A stretch of DNA of 64,000 nt from Mucilaginibacter_A sp041088075 (GTDB taxonomy: Bacteria; Bacteroidota; Bacteroidia; Sphingobacteriales; Sphingobacteriaceae). Made by a program: the position numbers and the translations under genes. Below the pieces are notes generated by a model that was given only the letters and a program-made list of their open reading frames with translations, had not been told where the DNA came from and searched no databases. Below are positions 44,639 to 53,602 of this stretch, piece by piece (the stretch's first letter is position 1; every line of letters begins with the position of its first letter). The stretch spans positions 1 to 64,000 of the forward strand of contig NZ_JBGCVY010000069.1 in NCBI RefSeq assembly GCF_041088075.1. The letters are read 5' to 3'.

Positions 44639-44737
44639 ATTTTTATTGAACCTCAAAAGTTTGGCAGGCTGAACGGCAAATGATAATAGCCGCAATATTC
44701 AGGGGTGTTTAAATTTCTGGTCGTAAAAAAATTTAAC

Positions 44738-44834
44738 ATGCTTCTTTTATGCCTATAAATTTAGTGTCCGGCTGTTTTTATCGGTACAAAAAACTACAAA
44801 AGGCCAATGATTTTTATGCGGTAAAAGAAGCATC
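44738..44834. repeat. 96-bp paired palindromic element (subtype C)
   Basis: ATGCTTCTTTTATGCC opens and GATTTTTATGCGG with TAAAAGAAGCATC closes the element; GCTGTTTTTA occurs at 44771-44780. TGTTTAAATTTC (44707) and AAATTTAAGC (downstream) extend it outward. It lies in the 485-base gap before the receptor gene; 44835-45123 shows no other feature I can support. Confidence 0.88.
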
Positions 44835-45123
44835 GAAATTGGGCCTGATAAAATTTAAGCAACTTAAAATCAACAGTAGCAATAATTATTTTTGAAACAG
44901 GTTCACGAAGAAAAAGGTTGCCGGGATAAAAGTTTGGCAGTAAGCGAGTTGCCATAATGGAATTGTTACACGAAAGGTTGTAAAGGAAAAGTGCCTTAAC
45001 AGGGTTAAAAAACAAGAATCAGGGCAAATCACATCAATGTTACAGGTGTTTCAATAAACTATTGTGAAACTTTTTCGATTTTGTAACATCGTAAGGTTAA
45101 AACTGAAAATTACCCGGTTTATT

Positions 45124-48087
45124 ATGAACAGCAAAAAATATATGAAACGAACATTACTCTGCATCATTATACTCCTGCTTGCTTCGGGCCTAACAAAAGC
45201 GCAAACCCTGCACGAAGTGCGTGGTGTAATACAAGACACGACCGGTGCTTCTTTGCCCGGCACCAGTATCAGATTGGTCTCGGGAACGGATACTTTGGCT
45301 ACTGCCGCTAATGTGGACGGGGCTTTTGTTTTTCCGAAAGTAAAAGCAGCAGAGTTTAGCCTGACGATTGACCTGATCGGGTTTACGCCAATCAACAGGC
45401 ATTATATCCACGATAAAAATGTTGCGAACATCAATATCGGTATTCTTAAGATGAAAGTTGCCGCTACGCAATTGAAAGGCGTAACCATTGTTGGAACAAA
45501 CCCGATTAGGATTAAAGAAGACACGGTTGAATTTAATGCAGGTGCTTATAAAGTGAGGGAAAATGCACCAACAGAAGATATGATTAGAAAACTTCCCGGG
45601 GTAGATGTGGACAAAGACGGAAATATTACTGACCGTGGTAAATCCGTAACAAAAATCCGCATCAATGGCAAGGATTTTATGGGTGGAGATGTTAAATCGG
45701 TAACCAAAAACCTTCCTGCGGATGTGATTGAAAACATCCAAATGATTGATGATTATGGCGATCAGGCAAACCTGACGGGCGTAAAAACCGGAGAACCGGA
45801 CCGTATCATGAATATCACAATCAGGAAAGATAGAAACGTGGGATATTCATTGCAGGCCACAGCGGGCGATGGGCGGGATGCATTGCCAGCTACCAATAGT
45901 GCAAGTGTAGATCCAAGTCCGACTAATCCTGCGGCAATAAATAATAATGAAAACCACAATCGTTATTTAGGGACAGTAAATTATTTTAGTTTTAAAGGCA
46001 ACCGGCAAATTTCTGTTCTGGGTAATATCAATAATACAAACATCAACACTTTTACTTACGGTGGCGGCGGGCGTGGCGGCGGCGGCGGTTTTGGAGGAGG
46101 TGGCGGCGGCCGGGGAAATGCACTTAGGGGCGCAAGCACAACTACAAACCAAAACGGAATTACCGATGCCCATGCAATAGGTTTAAACTATCGGGATCAA
46201 TGGGGCAAAAAGCTATCTGTGTACGGAAGCTATAGTTTTTCTGATAACCTGGGCAGCACAATTAGTAATAGTTATCAGCAAGGCATAAATGCCGGCGAAA
46301 CAAATAGTGTGTTGCAAAACAGCACTCAAAGCACCCGTAACATCAACCACAGGCTTACCTGGAACATGGAATACAAGCCCGATACCATAAATTATTTTAA
46401 GTTTACACCAACCTATTCGTATGGTAGTGTAAGCACGAACGCAGATGGCAACTTTAGCAGTTTTCGTGAGGAGATAGCTAACGTTGCTTACCGGCAGTTT
46501 AGTACAGATATATCAAAATCGCCAAACATTGGGGCCACTTTGCTATACAATCATAAGTTTCCCGGACGGCGTAATTTAAGTATCAACTTAACAGCTAATT
46601 CTGCAAAAACAGATGAATCTGATAATCCTACCACACTTTATTCACCAGGTAGTCCGATGGCATCACCTAAATACCAATTAATCAACACCAACAGCAGAAC
46701 CAACAGCTTTGGTACAAATGTTTCGTTTTTGCAACCGATAGGAAAGGTTTCTTACCTGGAGTTTAATTACAATTTAAATCATTCTTACACTACCAGCGAT
46801 AAACGGACAGATACACTTAACGCAGCTAATCAGGATGTTTTTTATCAAAGGTTTAGTAATAATTACAATTACACGTTCACTACAAACAAAGTTGGGTTAA
46901 GTTATAGGGTGGTAGAAAGTAAATACAATTTCACGGTAGGTTTAGGCTTACAACCAGCAGTTTTAGACGGCTATTCTCCGACAACCAATCAAACTACACA
47001 TGTTTCAACGCTTAATTTTGCGCCGGTAGCCCATTTTAATTATAATTTTTCCCGAACTCAGGCAATTAACCTTAATTATAACGGATCAAGCAATCAACCA
47101 AACTTCAATTACTTACAGCCGGTAATTGATTTTTCTAACGCATTATATCCGGTGCAGGGAAACCCAAACCTGATACCTGAATTTAATAACAATGTTAATT
47201 TGAGGTATAACCGCTTTAGTTTTGCTACCGGAGATATATTGTTTACTAATTTGAGCTTTAACCAAACCAGCAATAAAATTGTAGCCAATTCTATCCAGTA
47301 TCCAAAAATAGATCCGTTAAACCCAACTTTGGCAGGTACTTATCTAACTAAATATCAAAATGCAGACGGATATTATAGTTCTTCAATTTTTGGGGCATAT
47401 TCTAAACCCTGGGCAAAACGTAAGTACACTTTAACATTTAATGCAAATGCAAATTATACAAACAATATCGGTTATAGCAGCAGGGTTACCTATGATGCGG
47501 TTTCAAATACTGAAACATTAAATACAGAAAGAAACGTGGCAAAATCTTTGGTTGTTACGCCTGGTGTAAGGTTTAGAACAGATATAACAGATATTATTGA
47601 TGCAGAACTAAATTCCAGCTACAGCATTAATACAATTAATAACTCCATCATTTCTTCTACCTTTCAAAACACAGTGGCCAGAACGCTTTCGCTTGGTTTG
47701 AACGGTAAAAATTATCTTTGGAAAAATTACACCGTAAGCTATGATTACACTAAACTTGTTTACAGTGGTTATAACGGTGTATCGCAAAAAAACCCTAATA
47801 TTTTAAATGCTTATGTTGAGCGTCGTTTCTTAAAAGCAAATGCTGCAACTATCCGGATTGCAGCGTATGATTTATTTAACCAAAATACGGGTTACACTTT
47901 TACCCCAAATAATGGGGCTGCAGGTTATACCGTATCTAACGTAAACAGGTTAGGCCGTTATTATTTATTAAGCTTTAGCCTGAGGTTACAAAAATTTGCA
48001 GGCAAGGCACCTTCAAACCCGGATGATTTTAGGGGCGGCGGCGAAAGGCGGGGCGGCGGCGGATTTGGCGGCGGCCGTCCGCAATAG
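45124..48087 (+). CDS. TonB-dependent-receptor-like outer membrane barrel protein
   Basis: I start at the ATG at 45124 (987 residues); the longer frame starts with a GTG. An internal ATG at 45142 (MKRTLLCIIILLLASG, signal peptide) is also possible. A carboxypeptidase-like regulatory domain follows (VRGVIQDTTGASLPGTSIRL), then a plug-like domain (NAPTEDMIRKLPGVDVDKDG, SVTKIRINGKDFMGGDV), a Gly-rich loop GGGGRGGGGGFGGGGGGRG, a long barrel of the OMP_b-brl_3 type, and another Gly/Arg-rich tail. No SusD partner adjoins it. The substrate is unknown. Confidence 0.88.
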   Translation: MNSKKYMKRTLLCIIILLLASGLTKAQTLHEVRGVIQDTTGASLPGTSIRLVSGTDTLATAANVDGAFVFPKVKAAEFSLTIDLIGFTPINRHYIHDKNVANINIGILKMKVAATQLKGVTIVGTNPIRIKEDTVEFNAGAYKVRENAPTEDMIRKLPGVDVDKDGNITDRGKSVTKIRINGKDFMGGDVKSVTKNLPADVIENIQMIDDYGDQANLTGVKTGEPDRIMNITIRKDRNVGYSLQATAGDGRDALPATNSASVDPSPTNPAAINNNENHNRYLGTVNYFSFKGNRQISVLGNINNTNINTFTYGGGGRGGGGGFGGGGGGRGNALRGASTTTNQNGITDAHAIGLNYRDQWGKKLSVYGSYSFSDNLGSTISNSYQQGINAGETNSVLQNSTQSTRNINHRLTWNMEYKPDTINYFKFTPTYSYGSVSTNADGNFSSFREEIANVAYRQFSTDISKSPNIGATLLYNHKFPGRRNLSINLTANSAKTDESDNPTTLYSPGSPMASPKYQLINTNSRTNSFGTNVSFLQPIGKVSYLEFNYNLNHSYTTSDKRTDTLNAANQDVFYQRFSNNYNYTFTTNKVGLSYRVVESKYNFTVGLGLQPAVLDGYSPTTNQTTHVSTLNFAPVAHFNYNFSRTQAINLNYNGSSNQPNFNYLQPVIDFSNALYPVQGNPNLIPEFNNNVNLRYNRFSFATGDILFTNLSFNQTSNKIVANSIQYPKIDPLNPTLAGTYLTKYQNADGYYSSSIFGAYSKPWAKRKYTLTFNANANYTNNIGYSSRVTYDAVSNTETLNTERNVAKSLVVTPGVRFRTDITDIIDAELNSSYSINTINNSIISSTFQNTVARTLSLGLNGKNYLWKNYTVSYDYTKLVYSGYNGVSQKNPNILNAYVERRFLKANAATIRIAAYDLFNQNTGYTFTPNNGAAGYTVSNVNRLGRYYLLSFSLRLQKFAGKAPSNPDDFRGGGERRGGGGFGGGRPQ

Positions 48088-48104
48088 ACTAAAAAAGTAT
48101 TGAT

Positions 48105-48139
48105 AAAAAGAGCATCTGATTATTATGGATGCTTTTTTT
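48105..48139 (+). terminator. Terminator of the receptor gene
   Basis: AGCATC (48111) and GATGCT (48128) form the stem, flanked by A and T runs. It resembles the repeated motif but does not match it fully. Confidence 0.75.
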
Positions 48140-48152
48140 ATAGGCGTAAAAT

Positions 48153-48160
48153 TACGTTTG
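48153..48160 (+). promoter_or_regulatory. Putative -7 box of the ergothioneine-type operon
   Basis: TACGTTTG fits TAnnTTTG, about 70 bases before the first ATG; the -33 region is only T-rich. Confidence 0.4.
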
Positions 48161-48231
48161 CTGCTGCTCAAACTTATTGTGCCGAAAGTAGTTGATTGAT
48201 GAGAACGATCAAAAACCCTCGCCCCAATATT

Positions 48232-48513
48232 ATGAAAGCCGAATGGAACAACCAGGTTATTGCCGAAAGCGATGCTACAATTGTAGTTGAAAACAACCAT
48301 TATTTCCCGCAGGAAAGTGTAAAAAAAGAATTTTTAAAGCCGTCGTCCACGCATTCAACCTGCCCGTGGAAAGGTTTGGCCTCGTATTATTATTTGGATG
48401 TTGACGGAAAGCAAAACCCGGATGCGGCCTGGTTTTATCCGGAACCAAAGGATGCGGCCAAACAAATCAAAAATTACGTAGCCTTTTGGAAAGGTGTAAA
48501 AGTTGCCCAATAA
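48232..48513 (+). CDS. DUF427 family protein
   Basis: I start at the ATG at 48232 (93 residues), because MKAEWNNQVIAESDATIVVE is the normal family start. DUF427 proteins are small beta-rich domains; NHYFPQESV, STHSTCPWKGLASYY and AAWFYPEPKDAAKQIKNYVAFW are conserved in them. The function is unknown. It is the first of six closely spaced genes that end with egtB and egtD, so it may take part in thiol-histidine metabolism by association only. Confidence 0.88.
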   Translation: MKAEWNNQVIAESDATIVVENNHYFPQESVKKEFLKPSSTHSTCPWKGLASYYYLDVDGKQNPDAAWFYPEPKDAAKQIKNYVAFWKGVKVAQ

Positions 48514-48522
48514 ACACAATTA

Positions 48523-49908
48523 ATGAAAACTTACGATGCCATAATTATCGGTTCTGGCCAGGCAGGCACGCCGCTGGCCAAAAAACTGGCCAAAGCAGGC
48601 AAAAAAACAGCGATTATTGAGAAACGGTTTGTTGGAGGAACGTGCGTAAACGATGGCTGTACGCCAACAAAAACGTTGATTGCTTCGGCCAGGATGGCTT
48701 ATATGGCCACCCGAAAAGATTTGGGCGTGGAGATTAAAGATTATAAAATTGATTTCCCGGCCATCATGCAACGCAAAGAAAACATCGTTTTGAAATCCAG
48801 GAACGGCGGACAAAAAGGTTTGGAAGAAACCGAAAACCTGGGCCTTATTTTTGGCGATGCTTCTTTTACCGGCATAAAAACAGTATCAATCAATTTAAAT
48901 GATGGCGGCGAAGAAGAATTAACAGCCGGACTAATTTTTATTGATACCGGCGCCAAAACCACCATCCCCGAAATTGATGGCATAAAAACAGTACCGTATC
49001 TTACTTCAACCACCATTTTGGATTTAAAAGAATTGCCGGAAAGCCTGATCATCATCGGCGGCAATTATATCGGGTTGGAATTTGGGCAGATGTTTTCCCG
49101 CTTCGGTTCAAAAATAACAATTCTGGAAAAAGGCAAAAGGATTATGTCTAAGGAAGATGAAGACGTAAGCGAAACGGTAACACAGTTTTTAACCGAAGAA
49201 GGCATCACCATAATCAGCGATGCAGAAATCAGCAAAGCGGAAAAATCCCCCGAAGAAAAAATCACGGTAACTATAAAAAAAGACGGCCAGCAGCAACAAG
49301 TTACCGCTTCTCATTTGCTGATTGCTGCCGGACGTTCGCCTCAAACCAAAACCCTCAACTTAGACAAAACCGGTGTTGAGGTTGACGAAAAAGGCTACAT
49401 CAAAGTAAACGACAAATTAGAAACCACGGCCGAAGGAATTTATGCTATGGGCGATGTAAAACCCGGCCCGGCGTTTACGCATATCGCTTACAACGATCAT
49501 TTGGTGGTGCTGAAAAACCTGTTGGAAAATGCCAATGTTTCTATCAAAGGGCGCCCGGTTCCGTATTGCATGTTTACCGACCCCCAATTGGGCCGCATCG
49601 GTTTATCCGAAGACGAAGCCCGAAAGCAAGGTTTGGATATTAAAGTGGCAAAATTGGCAATGAGTCATGTAGCACGCGCGGTTGAAACCGATGAAACCAA
49701 AGGCTTTATGAAAGCAGTGGTTGATGCTAAAACGGACCAGGTTTTGGGTGCAACGGTTTTAGGTTACGAAGGCGGTGAAGTAATGTCGGTTCTTCAAATG
49801 GCGATGCAGGGAAAAATAACCGCACATCAACTGCGTGAAAACATTTTTGCGCATCCAACGCTATCAGAATCAATCAATAATTTGTTTATGACGATAGAAG
49901 AAGCGTAA
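48523..49908 (+). CDS. FAD/NAD(P) pyridine-nucleotide disulfide reductase, MerA/Lpd-like
   Basis: The 461-residue flavoprotein has the FAD motif IIGSGQAGTPLAKKLAKAG (about 6-24), the redox pair GGTCVNDGCTPTKT (CxxxxC), the NAD(P) motif IIGGNYIGLEFGQMFSRFG and AMGDVKPGPAFTH. The C-terminal interface domain ends HPTLSESINNLF. It lacks the metal-binding domain and C-terminal Cys pair of MerA, so mercury reduction is unlikely. Position nine bases before an ABC ATPase in the egt run suggests a disulfide substrate such as oxidised ergothioneine, an inference. Motif copies lie at 48856-48887 and 48983. Confidence 0.85.
   Translation: MKTYDAIIIGSGQAGTPLAKKLAKAGKKTAIIEKRFVGGTCVNDGCTPTKTLIASARMAYMATRKDLGVEIKDYKIDFPAIMQRKENIVLKSRNGGQKGLEETENLGLIFGDASFTGIKTVSINLNDGGEEELTAGLIFIDTGAKTTIPEIDGIKTVPYLTSTTILDLKELPESLIIIGGNYIGLEFGQMFSRFGSKITILEKGKRIMSKEDEDVSETVTQFLTEEGITIISDAEISKAEKSPEEKITVTIKKDGQQQQVTASHLLIAAGRSPQTKTLNLDKTGVEVDEKGYIKVNDKLETTAEGIYAMGDVKPGPAFTHIAYNDHLVVLKNLLENANVSIKGRPVPYCMFTDPQLGRIGLSEDEARKQGLDIKVAKLAMSHVARAVETDETKGFMKAVVDAKTDQVLGATVLGYEGGEVMSVLQMAMQGKITAHQLRENIFAHPTLSESINNLFMTIEEA
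48856..48887. repeat. In-gene ~30-nt palindromic unit in the disulfide reductase
   Basis: GATGCTTCTTTTA, CCGGCA, TAAAAACAGTATC: main-form head and sister-form tail. It encodes DASFTGIKTVS in frame. Confidence 0.85.
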
Positions 49909-49917
49909 ATTGCTTTT

Positions 49918-50874
49918 ATGATTGTAGCCGAACACCTGCGCAAAGATTTTGGTAAAACTGCTGCGGTTGACGATATTTCTTTCGAGGTGAAAGAAGGCGA
50001 AACGCTGGTACTTTTAGGCACAAGCGGCTGCGGAAAAACAACCACGCTGAAAATGATCAACCGGCTGACGGAACCTTCGGGCGGACGGATCAGCGTAAAT
50101 GGAAAAGATGTTTTAGAACAAAACCCCGACGAGTTGCGGCGAGGAATCGGTTATGTGTTGCAGAACAACGGCTTGTTTCCGCATTATTCTGTGGCCGAGA
50201 ATATGGCGATCGTTCCGAAATTATTGAAATGGGACCAACAGAAAATCTCCCAAAGAACTAAAACTTTGCTGGAAAAACTGCATCTTCCCGAAAAATATTT
50301 AGCCTTATATCCAAACGAATTAAGTGGCGGCCAGCAGCAACGCGTTGGCTTGGCGCGCGCTTTAATGGCCGATCCGCCGGTATTGTTGATGGACGAAGCT
50401 TTTGGCGCTTTGGATCCGATTACGCGTTCGGCAATCCGCAAAGAGTTTAAACAGTTGGACGAGTTTAAGCGGAAAACCATCGTGATGGTTACGCATGATG
50501 TGCAGGAAGCTTTTGAAATGGCCGACCGGATTTGCCTGATGGATGCCGGAAAAATCAAACAAATTGGCACGCCTGCCGAACTGCTTTTTAATCCTGCCGA
50601 TGCTTTTGTCGCTTCTTTTTTGGATGACCAGCGTTTTCAGTTGGAGTTGAAAGCCGTTTCGTTAAATGACCTTTGGGAACGTCATGCTTCTTTTACCGGC
50701 ATAAAATCAGTGCCTTTTGTTTCTTCGGAAAGCAGTGTTTGGGAAACAGTTTCTATCATTCAAAAAAATAATTTAAAGCAAATCAGCATTCATCAACCCA
50801 AAACCGATAGCTGGAAACAAACCAGTTTAAAAGAATTAATGGATGCTTTTTTTACCCTGCAAAAATCAGCATGA
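49918..50874 (+). CDS. OpuCA-like ABC ATPase (probable EgtV-type)
   Basis: The 318-residue ATPase has Walker A GTSGCGKTT, Q-loop VLQNNGLFPHYSVAEN, signature LSGGQQQRVGLARAL and Walker B VLLMDEAFGALDP, as in quaternary-amine/osmolyte importers. The C-terminal ~80 residues resemble a degenerate CBS-type extension. It overlaps the permease/binding-protein gene by four bases. Annotation as a glycine betaine importer is the default, but the downstream egtB-egtD genes favour ergothioneine or hercynine. A motif unit at 50684-50714 encodes HASFTGIKS. Confidence 0.85.
   Translation: MIVAEHLRKDFGKTAAVDDISFEVKEGETLVLLGTSGCGKTTTLKMINRLTEPSGGRISVNGKDVLEQNPDELRRGIGYVLQNNGLFPHYSVAENMAIVPKLLKWDQQKISQRTKTLLEKLHLPEKYLALYPNELSGGQQQRVGLARALMADPPVLLMDEAFGALDPITRSAIRKEFKQLDEFKRKTIVMVTHDVQEAFEMADRICLMDAGKIKQIGTPAELLFNPADAFVASFLDDQRFQLELKAVSLNDLWERHASFTGIKSVPFVSSESSVWETVSIIQKNNLKQISIHQPKTDSWKQTSLKELMDAFFTLQKSA
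50684..50714. repeat. In-gene ~30-nt unit in the ABC ATPase gene
   Basis: ATGCTTCTTTTACCGGC followed by ATAAAATCAGTGCC, encoding ASFTGIKSV in frame. Confidence 0.8.
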
Positions 50875-52442
50875 ACAACCAGCAGCAAAGTTTATGGCAA
50901 TTTATGCGGCAGGAACACGAAAAATTGTTGCAGCAAACCATCGAACATTTGGGCCTGACGTTTACGTCGTTGTTGCTCGCCATCTTAATCGGTTTGCCGC
51001 TGGGGATTTGGATTGCGCGTAAAAAACAATTTGCCGGCAGCGTTCTGGGTTTTGCCGGTGTGCTGCAAACTATTCCAAGCATTGCGCTGCTGGGTTTTAT
51101 GATCCCGCTGTTGGGCATCGGCCCAAAACCAGCTATTGTTGCACTGTTTTTATACGCGCTGCTGCCCATCATCCGCAATACGTTTACCGGCATCAGCGAA
51201 GTAAATGCCACGGTAAAAGAAGCAGCGCGCGGCATGGGCATGAGCAGTTGGCAAATATTGTTCAAGGTAGAATTGCCACTGGCGATGCCGGTTTTGCTGG
51301 CCGGAATACGCACGGCAACCGTGATCAATGTTGGCGTGGCCACGTTAGCGGCTTTCATCGCGGCCGGTGGTTTGGGCGAATTTATTTTCGGCGGCATTTC
51401 CCTCAACAACACCAACATGATTTTGGCTGGTGCCATTCCGGCAGCTTTGCTGGCCATAATTTTAGATTTTTTGCTCTCGCGGATACAAAACCTCAGCTTT
51501 AAAAAAATCAAGGTTTTTTTGTGGCTGCTGCCGGTTGCCATGCTTCTTTTATCGTCCTTTTATTTTATTCCGAATTTGGGAAAAGGCAAATTGCTGGCCG
51601 GTTTTACGCCCGAATTTATGGGCAGAAGAGATGGTGATTTAGGTTTACGTGAAATCTATGGCTTAAAAATCAAAACCGTTGTCATCAGCGATGCCGTAAT
51701 GTATAAAGCGGCTTTTGAAAAGCATTTGGATGTGATCAGCGGTTACAGTACAGACGGTCGGTTAAAAGCTTTCGATTTAACGATTTTGGAAGACAACAAG
51801 CACATTTTTCCGCCTTATTATTGTGCGCCGGTAGTTCGGAAAGATGCCTTGCAAAAATTCCCGGAACTGGAAAAAACGTTAAATTTATTGTCGGGAACGA
51901 TCAACGATTCCATCATGACGGATTTAAACTACAAAGTGGATTACCTCAAGCAATCGCCCGAAAAAGTAGCACACGATTTTTTGGTGAAACAGCAACTTTT
52001 TCGCCCTTCCCGGAACGGAAAAAACGGGACGGTGCGCATTGGCTCCAAAATTTTTGGTGAACAATATATTTTAGCAGCGATGTATGCCGATCTGATCCAA
52101 GGCTACACCAATTATGCCGTTGCCACAAAAACCGGTTTAGGCGGAACGAAGATTTGTTTTGATGCTTTGACCAACAACCAGATTGATTTTTATCCCGAAT
52201 ACACCGGCACTGGTTTGCTCGTGATCTTGCAGCCTCCGCAAAAAACCACCGATTCCATTAGCGGCAGCAAACCCAAAGTATATAATTTTGTTAAAAAGAT
52301 GTTTGAACAGCAATATGCGCTGGAATGGCTGAAACCGATTGGTTTTAACAACGCTTACGCTTTAATGATGCGCAGTAAACAAGCGCGCGGACTTCATATC
52401 AAAACAATTTCCGATCTAAAAAAATACCTGCAAAAAGAGTAG
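50871..52442 (+). CDS. ABC permease fused to substrate-binding domain (EgtU-type)
   Basis: The 523-residue protein joins an OpuCB-like permease (about 1-215, with VNATVKEAARGMGMSSWQIL and ALAALLAF-type helices) to a periplasmic glycine-betaine-type binding domain (about 240-520: VRIGSKIFGEQYILAAMYAD, QIDFYPEYTGTGLLVIL). This fused layout is that of EgtU, the ergothioneine importer described in Streptococcus and Helicobacter. Immediate linkage to egtB and egtD (one base and ten bases) strengthens that reading here. Two motif-like copies fall inside (51214, 51540). Confidence 0.87.
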   Translation: MNNQQQSLWQFMRQEHEKLLQQTIEHLGLTFTSLLLAILIGLPLGIWIARKKQFAGSVLGFAGVLQTIPSIALLGFMIPLLGIGPKPAIVALFLYALLPIIRNTFTGISEVNATVKEAARGMGMSSWQILFKVELPLAMPVLLAGIRTATVINVGVATLAAFIAAGGLGEFIFGGISLNNTNMILAGAIPAALLAIILDFLLSRIQNLSFKKIKVFLWLLPVAMLLLSSFYFIPNLGKGKLLAGFTPEFMGRRDGDLGLREIYGLKIKTVVISDAVMYKAAFEKHLDVISGYSTDGRLKAFDLTILEDNKHIFPPYYCAPVVRKDALQKFPELEKTLNLLSGTINDSIMTDLNYKVDYLKQSPEKVAHDFLVKQQLFRPSRNGKNGTVRIGSKIFGEQYILAAMYADLIQGYTNYAVATKTGLGGTKICFDALTNNQIDFYPEYTGTGLLVILQPPQKTTDSISGSKPKVYNFVKKMFEQQYALEWLKPIGFNNAYALMMRSKQARGLHIKTISDLKKYLQKE

Positions 52443-52443
52443 C

Positions 52444-53592
52444 ATGAATTTATTACAAGCCTACGAAACCGTCCGCCAGCGGTCAAAACAAATCTGTGCG
52501 CCGCTGCAAACCGAAGATTACGTGGTGCAGCCGATACCGGATGTGAGTCCGCCAAAATGGCATTTAGGGCATACCACCTGGTTTTTTGAAACCTTTGTCC
52601 TCAAACCCAATGTTGTTGGCTACCAGGAATTTAACCCGGATTATAACTACGTTTTCAATAGTTATTACGAAACGGTTGGCGCACGTGTCATCCGGACCAA
52701 CCGTGGTAATTTGAGCCGGCCAACCGTTCAGGAAGTTTACGCCTACCGGGATTATGTGGACGAGGCGATGGAAAAGCTGCTTTCTTGTCCTGTTTCCCCG
52801 GAACTGCAGGAATTGCTGACCTTGGGTTTTTACCACGAAGAGCAGCACCAGGAATTGTTGTGGACGGATATCAAATACATTTTGGGCCACAACCCTTTGT
52901 TTCCGGCGTATGCCGAGCAATATCCGCAGGGAGAGAACTTTGACGGCGATACTGTTTTTATCCCTATAAAATCAGGCTTGTACCAGATTGGGCACAAAGG
53001 CGACGGTTTTTATTTTGATAACGAACTGGGCCGGCATACCGTTTTTTTGCATGATTTTGAGATCAGTAACACATTGGTGAGCAATGAGGAATACCTGGAA
53101 TTTATCAACGATGGCGGTTATCAAAACTTCCGTTTCTGGCACGCAGAAGGCTGGGACTGGGTAAAAAACAACGAAATCAAAGCACTGCTTTACTGGCACC
53201 AGATGGATGGCGAATGGTTCAATTATACGTTAGGCGGATTAAAACCCGTAAAACCGGAAGAACCGGTTTGCCACGTCAGTTTTTATGAAGCCGCTGCTTT
53301 TGCCGCCTGGAAAGGGTTTCGTTTGCCAACCGAATTTGAGTGGGAAGTTGCTGCCAAACAATTAAATTGGGGCAGCCGCTGGGAGTGGACCAACAGTGCC
53401 TACTTGCCTTATCCCGGTTTTATTACCGCGCCCGGTGCCATCGGCGAGTACAACGGCAAGTTTATGGTGAACCAGATGGTGCTACGCGGCGCTTCTGTTG
53501 TTACTTCGCCAAACCACAGCCGTAAAACCTATCGTAATTTTTTTCAAACCAATGCGCGCTGGCAATACACCGGCATCCGCTTGGCCAAATAA
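52444..53592 (+). CDS. egtB: Ergothioneine biosynthesis sulfoxide synthase EgtB
   Basis: EgtB uses non-haem iron and oxygen to join hercynine with a thiol donor. The 382 residues have the DinB-like N-terminal domain with HLGHTTWFFETF and the iron ligands HEEQHQE (HxxxHxE). The C-terminal FGE-sulfatase domain ends with VSFYEAAAFAAWKGFRLPTE and WEWTNSAYLPYPGF, RGASVVTSPNHSR. No separate egtA, egtC or egtE lies in the window, so cysteine may be the direct donor. The sister motif at 52948 encodes DTVFIPIK. Confidence 0.95.
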   Translation: MNLLQAYETVRQRSKQICAPLQTEDYVVQPIPDVSPPKWHLGHTTWFFETFVLKPNVVGYQEFNPDYNYVFNSYYETVGARVIRTNRGNLSRPTVQEVYAYRDYVDEAMEKLLSCPVSPELQELLTLGFYHEEQHQELLWTDIKYILGHNPLFPAYAEQYPQGENFDGDTVFIPIKSGLYQIGHKGDGFYFDNELGRHTVFLHDFEISNTLVSNEEYLEFINDGGYQNFRFWHAEGWDWVKNNEIKALLYWHQMDGEWFNYTLGGLKPVKPEEPVCHVSFYEAAAFAAWKGFRLPTEFEWEVAAKQLNWGSRWEWTNSAYLPYPGFITAPGAIGEYNGKFMVNQMVLRGASVVTSPNHSRKTYRNFFQTNARWQYTGIRLAK

Positions 53593-53602
53593 TTTTATCC
53601 CG

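Noticed and set aside
45190..45741. Antisense open frame of 183 codons in the receptor gene
   Set aside because: It lies wholly inside a well-supported gene on the other strand and has no recognisable domain.
45124..48087. SusC of a polysaccharide utilisation locus
   Set aside because: No SusD-like gene, glycosidase or sigma/anti-sigma pair adjoins it.
48523..49908. Mercury resistance gene merA
   Set aside because: No HMA domain, no C-terminal Cys pair and no merR, merT or merP nearby.
51214..51223. TAAAAGAAGC in the permease fusion as a motif copy
   Set aside because: It encodes VKEAARGMG, strongly conserved in OpuC-type permeases, so the protein alone explains it.
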